Below, piece by piece: positions 5,888 to 10,035 of a stretch of 10,035 nt of DNA. Below the pieces are notes generated by a model that searched no databases, was not told the origin of the DNA, and worked only from the letters and a program-made list of their open reading frames with translations. The position numbers and the translations under genes are program-made. Source of the DNA: Anaerolineales bacterium (lineage in GTDB: Bacteria > Chloroflexota > Anaerolineae > Anaerolineales > DRMV01). The DNA is taken from the NCBI GenBank assembly GCA_026991215.1, contig JALXBY010000370.1, positions 1 through 10,035 of the forward strand. The letters are read 5' to 3'. The first letter of the stretch is position 1. Each line of letters begins with the position of its first letter.

Positions 5888-7051
5888 CTATCCCTCATCC
5901 AGGGCCTGCCACAGGTTTCGGGTCAGGAGCAGGGGCAGGCTCAGCAGGGCCAGACCCGCGGCCATGCGCAAGGCCCAGGCCCAGCCCCACAGGTCGGCCG
6001 CAGCGCCGATGGCCGCGACGCTGAGGGGCCGCAAGAGGAAACTCATGCCCATGTACAGGCCGTTGGCCATGGCCCGATGCACCTGGACGGTATCCTGCAC
6101 CAGGGCCAGGAACACCGGCTGCACGGAAAGCACCCCCGCGCCCAAAAGGGGGAGCAACCAGGGCTTCCAGGCCGTGGGCAGCCAGGTCAGGGCCAGGAGC
6201 GCGCCCGCGCCCACCGTCATGCCCAGGGCGGCCACCCGCCGCCGGCCAAAGCGGTCGCTCCAGGCCCCGGCCGCGAGCGCGGCCAGCACGCCAGTGCCTT
6301 CATACAGCGCCACCATGCGACCGGCCGTGGCCCAACTCAGGCCCGAATCCATCAGGTACCAGGCCAGGTAGGTGTTCAGCACCCCGGTCAACATGGTGCG
6401 ACCCACAATCAAAAGGGCCAGCAGCCAGCCGAAGCGCCGCATACACAAAGTGGCCGCCTCCCAAAAGGGCAGCACCTGAGGATGGGCCTGGGGCTTGTGG
6501 TTCCGCACCAGCCGCAGCCACAACACCAGGGAAGCCGTCCATCCCACAGGAGCCAGCCAGGGCAACCCCTGCATCCCCAACCGCAGGACCGCAGCCACGG
6601 CCAGGGGCGGACCGATGGTGCGGGCCAGTTCCCCCGCGGCCATGAAGAAACTCATCCCCCGGCCGGCATACGGCCCGCTGGCCCGGGCCACCCACGCGGG
6701 CGCGGAAGCATGGAACATGGCAATGCCCACGCCGGTGAGTAACAAGAGGAAGAGCAATTCCGGCAACCCCCGGCTGCGCCCCAGCAGGGTCATGGCCGTG
6801 GCCGTCAGGCCGGGGGCCAGGGCCACGAACCAGGTCGCGGCGTAACGGTCGGCCCAGTACCCCAACAAGGGGTTGAGGACCGACGGCGCGAGGCGGACGA
6901 ACTCCAGCAGCCCAGCCACGCCGCGGGAAATCCCCAGGGCCTGAGCCAGCCGGGGCAGCAACACCGGGTAGAACGCGGCAAAGGTATCCTGCACCAGATG
7001 CCCCGCGGCAATGGTGAGGACATGAAGGTAAGGAAACCGCTTCGTTGCCAT
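5888..7051 (-). CDS. MFS transporter, Fsr (fosmidomycin resistance)-like
   Basis: A 387-residue protein of about twelve membrane helices, the normal MFS size. The N-terminus HLVQDTFAAFYPVLLPRL and the helix 4-5 region GIAMFHASAPAWVARASG followed by GELARTIGPPL resemble the Fsr-type exporters, which carry GH-x-x-D-T near the N-terminus and GxxMFHP in helix 4. Conserved loops are GYWADRYAATW (64-74) and, after helix 8, GAWSDRFGRRRVAALG. The substrate is unknown; Fsr-like sequences include many proteins that do not confer drug resistance. The frame stays open upstream through the repeat arrays, giving a fake N-terminal extension of heptapeptide-like repeats. The ATG at 7051 (MATKRFPYLH) is chosen because the family-like sequence begins there and GAGGG lies just upstream. 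The gene is bounded by repeat arrays on both sides and transcribed away from the protease gene. Confidence 0.85.
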   Translation of the reverse strand: MATKRFPYLHVLTIAAGHLVQDTFAAFYPVLLPRLAQALGISRGVAGLLEFVRLAPSVLNPLLGYWADRYAATWFVALAPGLTATAMTLLGRSRGLPELLFLLLLTGVGIAMFHASAPAWVARASGPYAGRGMSFFMAAGELARTIGPPLAVAAVLRLGMQGLPWLAPVGWTASLVLWLRLVRNHKPQAHPQVLPFWEAATLCMRRFGWLLALLIVGRTMLTGVLNTYLAWYLMDSGLSWATAGRMVALYEGTGVLAALAAGAWSDRFGRRRVAALGMTVGAGALLALTWLPTAWKPWLLPLLGAGVLSVQPVFLALVQDTVQVHRAMANGLYMGMSFLLRPLSVAAIGAAADLWGWAWALRMAAGLALLSLPLLLTRNLWQALDEG

Positions 7052-7054
7052 AGG

Positions 7055-7079
7055 CCCTCGCAACCGAGGGGGAAGTATA
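7055..7079 (-). promoter_or_regulatory. leader region of the MFS gene: possible -10 and small hairpin
   Basis: TATACT (7074-7079 on the minus strand) resembles a -10 box but no -35 is evident; the octamer array occupies that place. Downstream a 6-bp stem (CCCTCG-GTTG-CGAGGG, 7055-7070) includes the ribosome binding site GAGGG of the MFS gene. If transcription starts seven or so bases after the -10, most of the upstream stem arm would be missing from the RNA, so the two readings compete. Confidence 0.3.
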
Positions 7080-7084
7080 CCGGA

Positions 7085-7124
7085 GCGAATCTGCGAATTT
7101 GCGAATTTGCGGATGTGCAGATGG
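7085..7124. repeat. octanucleotide tandem array
   Basis: Five eight-base units in phase: GCGAATCT, GCGAATTT twice, GCGGATGT and GCAGATGG. It is AT-richer than its surroundings, differs from the heptamers in both period and sequence, and sits between the MFS start region and heptamer array 3. It covers the position where the -35 of the MFS promoter would be. Confidence 0.85.
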
Positions 7125-7150
7125 AATCCACAACAGCACCCCCTCCCACT

Positions 7151-7276
7151 GACCACTGACCACTGACCACTGACCACCGACCACCGACCACCGACCATCG
7201 ACGAGCGACCATCGACGAACGACCACCGACGAACGACGAACGACCATCGACCATCGACCATCGACGAACGCCCACC
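7151..7276. repeat. heptanucleotide tandem array 3, between the MFS and protease genes
   Basis: Eighteen seven-base units in phase on the plus strand: GACCACT three times, GACCACC four times (three adjacent), GACCATC five times, GACGAAC four times, GACGAGC and a final GCCCACC. A further degenerate unit may precede it at 7144. Rotated, the first units are ACTGACC, linking it to arrays 1 and 2. Blocks of identical neighbours and alternating GACCATC/GACGAAC units suggest both slippage and larger unit duplication. It ends 10 bases before the extended -10 of the protease promoter. Confidence 0.95.
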
Positions 7277-7286
7277 CCCCAAATTG

Positions 7287-7295
7287 TGCTATGAT
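7287..7295 (+). promoter_or_regulatory. extended -10 promoter of the S41 protease gene
   Basis: TGCTATGAT is a TGn-extended -10 whose hexamer differs from TATAAT at one position. It shares the phrase TTGTG-n-TA-n-n-ATG with the atp promoter on the other strand. No good -35 is seen 16-18 bases upstream, where array 3 lies. Transcription would start near 7302, leaving a leader of about 30 bases with a possible CCACA/TGTGG hairpin (7301-7317) and the ribosome binding site. Confidence 0.6.
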
Positions 7296-7332
7296 GATGC
7301 CCACACATCTCCTGTGGCGGGAGAGGGATACG

Positions 7333-8616
7333 ATGGCCTCGAAAACCAAGCGCTGGTTTCTGGTTCTGGTGGTTTTCTTCTTCATGAGTTGCTGGCTGAG
7401 CGGCGCGTTTGCCACCGGATGGCTCCTGGGCCGCAAGAGCGTCCAGGCCCAGACCGCGGGGCAGGCCGCAGCCCCCCTGCCTCTTGCTACGCCGGCCGCC
7501 GGCCCCGCGCCCAACGAGGACCTGGAACAACTCTTCCAGCCCTTCTGGGAAGCCTGGGACCTGGTCCACCGCTATTACGTCGAACAACCCGTGGACGACG
7601 TGGCCCTGATGCGGGGCGCCATCCGCGGGATGCTGGACGCCCTGGGCGACCGCTACACCGGGTACATGGACCCGCAGGAGTATCAGGACGCCCAGGCCCC
7701 TATCGAAGGCTCCTATGAAGGCATTGGCGCGTGGGTGGACGTGACCAAGGACTACCTGACCATCATCTCCCCCATCCCCGGCTCCCCCGCGGCCAAGGCT
7801 GGCCTCAAGCCTGGGGACCAAATCATCGGCGTGGACGGCGAGGACGTGACCGGCATCTCCCCCGAAGTGGTCCGCCGCCGCGTGCTGGGGCCGGCCGGGA
7901 CCAAGGTCCGGCTCACCATCCGCCGGGTGGTCGATGGCGAGGAGCAGATTTTCGACGTGGAAATCGTGCGGGCCAAAATCGAAATCCCCAGCGTCGAGTA
8001 CCGCATGCTGGATGGGGACATCGGCTACGTCCGCTTCATGATGTTCGGCGAGAAGAGCGACGAAGAACTGCGCAAGGCCCTGGAGGACCTCAAGGAGCAG
8101 GGGGCCAAGGGCATCATCTTCGACCTGCGCAACAACGGCGGCGGCCTGCTGACCACGGCCATCAACGTGGCCTCCCAGTTCATCGAAAAGGGCCAGGTGG
8201 TGCTCTACGAACAGTACGGCGATGGCACCGTCCAGGTGCACAAGGCCCGGGGCGGCGGCGTGGCCCTGGACATCCCCATGGTCGTGCTGGTCAACGAGGC
8301 CTCGGCCTCGGCCTCCGAAGTCGTGGCCGGTGCGCTGCAGGATTACGGCCGCGCGCCCCTGATTGGCGAGCGCACCTTTGGCAAAGGCTCGGTCCAGCAG
8401 TGGATTCCCCTGCGAGGCGACGGCGGCGCGGTGCGCATCACCGTGGCCTACTGGCTCACCCCCAAGAAGCGCCTGATTCACGAGAAGGGCCTGGAGCCGG
8501 ATTACCTGGTCCCCCTGGACGAAGATACCATCGACTGGGTGCAATACGAACCCGACCCCGCAACGGACCCGCAACTGGCCAAGGCCATCGAAGTGCTGCA
8601 GGAACTGTTGCCGTAG
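7333..8616 (+). CDS. S41 family C-terminal processing peptidase (CtpA/Prc type)
   Basis: A 427-residue membrane-anchored serine protease acting outside the cytoplasmic membrane on protein C-termini. Residues 9-32 form an uncleaved signal anchor or signal peptide, followed by an Ala/Pro-rich linker (40-60) and a helical region with YYVEQPVDD. The PDZ domain covers about 125-215 (GSYEGIGAWVDV, then GSPAAKAGLKPGDQIIGVDG). The catalytic domain has DLRNNGGGLL (264-273) and the Ser/Lys dyad: Ser326 in NEASASASEVVAGAL and Lys351 in ERTFGKGSVQ, with Gln355 at the third position, matching E. coli Prc Ser430, Lys455 and Gln459. Length is normal for CtpA. The frame opens at 7291 inside the promoter -10, so the ATG at 7333 is preferred, preceded by GGGAGAGGG. 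Substrates are unknown. Enolase follows on the same strand after a hairpin. Confidence 0.95.
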   Translation: MASKTKRWFLVLVVFFFMSCWLSGAFATGWLLGRKSVQAQTAGQAAAPLPLATPAAGPAPNEDLEQLFQPFWEAWDLVHRYYVEQPVDDVALMRGAIRGMLDALGDRYTGYMDPQEYQDAQAPIEGSYEGIGAWVDVTKDYLTIISPIPGSPAAKAGLKPGDQIIGVDGEDVTGISPEVVRRRVLGPAGTKVRLTIRRVVDGEEQIFDVEIVRAKIEIPSVEYRMLDGDIGYVRFMMFGEKSDEELRKALEDLKEQGAKGIIFDLRNNGGGLLTTAINVASQFIEKGQVVLYEQYGDGTVQVHKARGGGVALDIPMVVLVNEASASASEVVAGALQDYGRAPLIGERTFGKGSVQQWIPLRGDGGAVRITVAYWLTPKKRLIHEKGLEPDYLVPLDEDTIDWVQYEPDPATDPQLAKAIEVLQELLP

Positions 8617-8620
8617 CATA

Positions 8621-8659
8621 CGCCCCGTACCCCATGGTGCCCCCCTGGGGTACGGGGCG
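8621..8659. other. 14-bp hairpin between protease and enolase genes
   Basis: CGCCCCGTACCCCA (8621-8634) pairs perfectly with 8646-8659 around an 11-base loop. It begins four bases after the protease stop codon. The sequence after it is not T-rich apart from TTGTCTT, so it is a poor classical terminator but may terminate, attenuate or protect the upstream message. I see no convincing promoter in the remaining 75 bases before the enolase start, so enolase expression may depend on reading through it. Confidence 0.7.
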
Positions 8660-8734
8660 GCCCAGGTCGTTGTCTTCCCCAAAGCCAACCGTGGAACCCC
8701 AAAGGCGTGGGGACCCTGCATCGGGAGGCGCACG

Positions 8735-10024
8735 ATGCCCCGCATCACCCGCATCCATGCCCGTGAGATTCTGGATTCCCGTGGCAACCCCACGGTGGAA
8801 GTCGAAGTCGAACTGGAGGACGGCAGCCTCGGCCGGGCCGCGGTGCCTTCGGGCGCTTCCACCGGCGCGCATGAGGCCCTGGAACTGCGGGATGAGGACC
8901 CCAGGCGCTTCCACGGCAAAGGGGTGCGCAAGGCCGTGGCCAACGTGAACGGCCAGATTGCCGCGGCCCTGCAGGGAAAAGAAGCCACCCGGCAGCGGGA
9001 AATCGACGCCTTGCTCATCGAACTGGACGGTTCGCCCAACAAGTCCCGCCTGGGGGCCAACGCGATTTTGGGCGTAAGCCTGGCCGTAGCCAAAGCCGCT
9101 GCCCAGGCCGTGGGCCTGCCCCTGTATCGCTACATCGGCGGCGTCAACGCGCACCTGCTGCCCGTGCCGCTGATGAACATCCTCAACGGCGGCGCCCACG
9201 CGGGCTGGCAGGGGCCGGATATGCAGGAATTCATGATTATGCCCCTGGCCGCCACCTCCTTCGCGGAGGCCCTCCGCTGGGGGGCGGAAATCTACCACGC
9301 CCTCAAGAGCGTGCTCAAAGCCCGCGGCTACCCCACCTTAGTGGGCGATGAAGGCGGCTTCGCGCCGCCCCTCAAGGCCAACCAGGAGGCCCTGGACCTG
9401 ATTCTGGAGGCCATCGAGAAGGCCGGTTACCGTCCCGGTGAACAGGTCTTCCTGGCCCTGGACCCCGCGGCCTCCGAACTCTTCGAGCCTGAGACCCGCA
9501 CCTACTACCTGCCCAGGGAAAACCGCCGCCTGACCTCGGAAGAGATGGTCCGCTTCTGGGAACGCTGGGTGGAGGCGTACCCCATCCTTTCCATCGAAGA
9601 CGGCATGGCCGAGGACGACTGGGAAGGCTGGGAGATGCTCTACCAGGCCCTGGCCCGCCGGGTGCAACTGGTAGGCGACGACCTCCTGGTGACCAACCCC
9701 CAGCGGGTGATGCGGGCCATCGAGCGCAAGGCCTGCAACGCGCTGCTGGTCAAGGTCAACCAAATCGGCACCCTGACCGAGACCCTGGAGGCCGTCACCC
9801 TGGCACAACGGGCCGGCTGGAACACCATCGCCTCCCACCGCTCCGGGGAAACCGAAGACACGACCATCGCCGACCTCGCGGTGGCCCTGAACATGGGCTT
9901 CATCAAGACCGGTGCGCCGGCCCGCAGCGACCGCACGGCCAAGTACAACCGCCTGTTGCGCATCGAGGAAGAACTGGGCGACCAGGCCCGCTACGCCGAC
10001 GTCCTGCTCCCCCCGCGGGGATGA
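8735..10024 (+). CDS. eno: enolase (phosphopyruvate hydratase)
   Basis: Converts 2-phosphoglycerate to phosphoenolpyruvate in glycolysis and back in gluconeogenesis; cytoplasmic and magnesium-dependent. It is complete at 429 residues, the usual size. The N-terminus ITRIHAREILDSRGNPTVEVEV and the mobile loop PSGASTGAHEALELRD (38-53) are typical. By alignment with E. coli, catalytic Glu206 (GDEGG) and Lys340 (LLVKVNQIGT), magnesium ligands Asp243, Glu288 and Asp315, and the active-site SHRSGETED (367-375) and KTGAPARSDR (391-400) are all present. His155 lies in NGGAHAGWQGPDMQEFMIMP, where most bacteria have HADNNVD/HADNNID: the loop differs and is one residue longer. The ATG at 8735 is preceded by GGGAGG. 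It follows the protease gene after 118 bases containing a strong hairpin; the pair may be one transcription unit. Confidence 0.98.
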   Translation: MPRITRIHAREILDSRGNPTVEVEVELEDGSLGRAAVPSGASTGAHEALELRDEDPRRFHGKGVRKAVANVNGQIAAALQGKEATRQREIDALLIELDGSPNKSRLGANAILGVSLAVAKAAAQAVGLPLYRYIGGVNAHLLPVPLMNILNGGAHAGWQGPDMQEFMIMPLAATSFAEALRWGAEIYHALKSVLKARGYPTLVGDEGGFAPPLKANQEALDLILEAIEKAGYRPGEQVFLALDPAASELFEPETRTYYLPRENRRLTSEEMVRFWERWVEAYPILSIEDGMAEDDWEGWEMLYQALARRVQLVGDDLLVTNPQRVMRAIERKACNALLVKVNQIGTLTETLEAVTLAQRAGWNTIASHRSGETEDTTIADLAVALNMGFIKTGAPARSDRTAKYNRLLRIEEELGDQARYADVLLPPRG

Positions 10025-10035
10025 CGGACCCACCC

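Noticed and set aside
7151..7276. CRISPR array
   Set aside because: The repeats are seven bases long and directly adjacent, with no unique spacers, and no cas genes are present.
7052..7282. N-terminal extension of the MFS protein made of Trp/Ser/Val/Arg repeats
   Set aside because: This is the translation of heptamer array 3 and the octamer array; a seven-base repeat without stops gives seven-residue repeats in every frame. MFS-like sequence begins only at 7051.
6805..9093. Open frame of 762 codons on the minus strand
   Set aside because: It is antisense to the protease and enolase genes, both of which have clear catalytic motifs, and passes through the repeat array. It has no start context or family pattern.

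Overview
The window is GC-rich bacterial chromosome carrying ordinary housekeeping and membrane genes, with no phage, transposase, CRISPR, rRNA or tRNA that I can see. The gene types suggest Chloroflexota, probably an Anaerolineae-like lineage. The clues are a Thr/Pro-linker surface lipoprotein, a GT-C membrane protein, an ATP synthase b subunit carrying a delta-like tail, TGn-extended -10 promoters and short tandem repeats in the spacers. The lineage call is inference; no marker gene was searched.

Layout. Positions 1-156 (+) hold a very small two-helix membrane ORF that may be the tail of a longer gene. Positions 216-2950 (-) hold a membrane glycosyltransferase-like gene overlapping a downstream lipoprotein-like gene. 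Positions 3057-5693 (-) are an F0 operon in the order atpI/Z-like, atpB (a), atpE (c), atpF with a delta-like C-terminus. It starts at a recognisable promoter (5730-5758) and ends at a clear intrinsic terminator (2984-3009). No F1 gene (alpha, gamma, beta, epsilon) and no separate atpH follows, so F1 must be encoded elsewhere. Positions 5888-7051 (-) hold an MFS transporter resembling the Fsr family. Positions 7333-10024 (+) hold a divergent S41 C-terminal processing protease followed by enolase, with a 14-bp perfect hairpin between them.

The most unusual non-coding feature is a set of seven-base tandem arrays in the spacers: 4231-4328 inside the atp operon, 5772-5876 just upstream of the atp promoter, 7151-7276 just upstream of the protease promoter, and a remnant near 189-205. 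Most units can be written as ACTG plus three variable G/C-rich bases on one strand or the other. Each array has its own version, as if copies were homogenised locally. A separate eight-base array (7085-7124) lies upstream of the MFS gene, so that gene is flanked by repeats on both sides.

Functionally, the a, c and b-delta proteins build the proton-translocating F0 sector and its peripheral stalk. The c subunit has the proton-type site and lacks the sodium ligands. The protease acts outside the membrane, enolase is glycolytic, and the transporter and glycosyltransferase are envelope proteins of unknown substrate.
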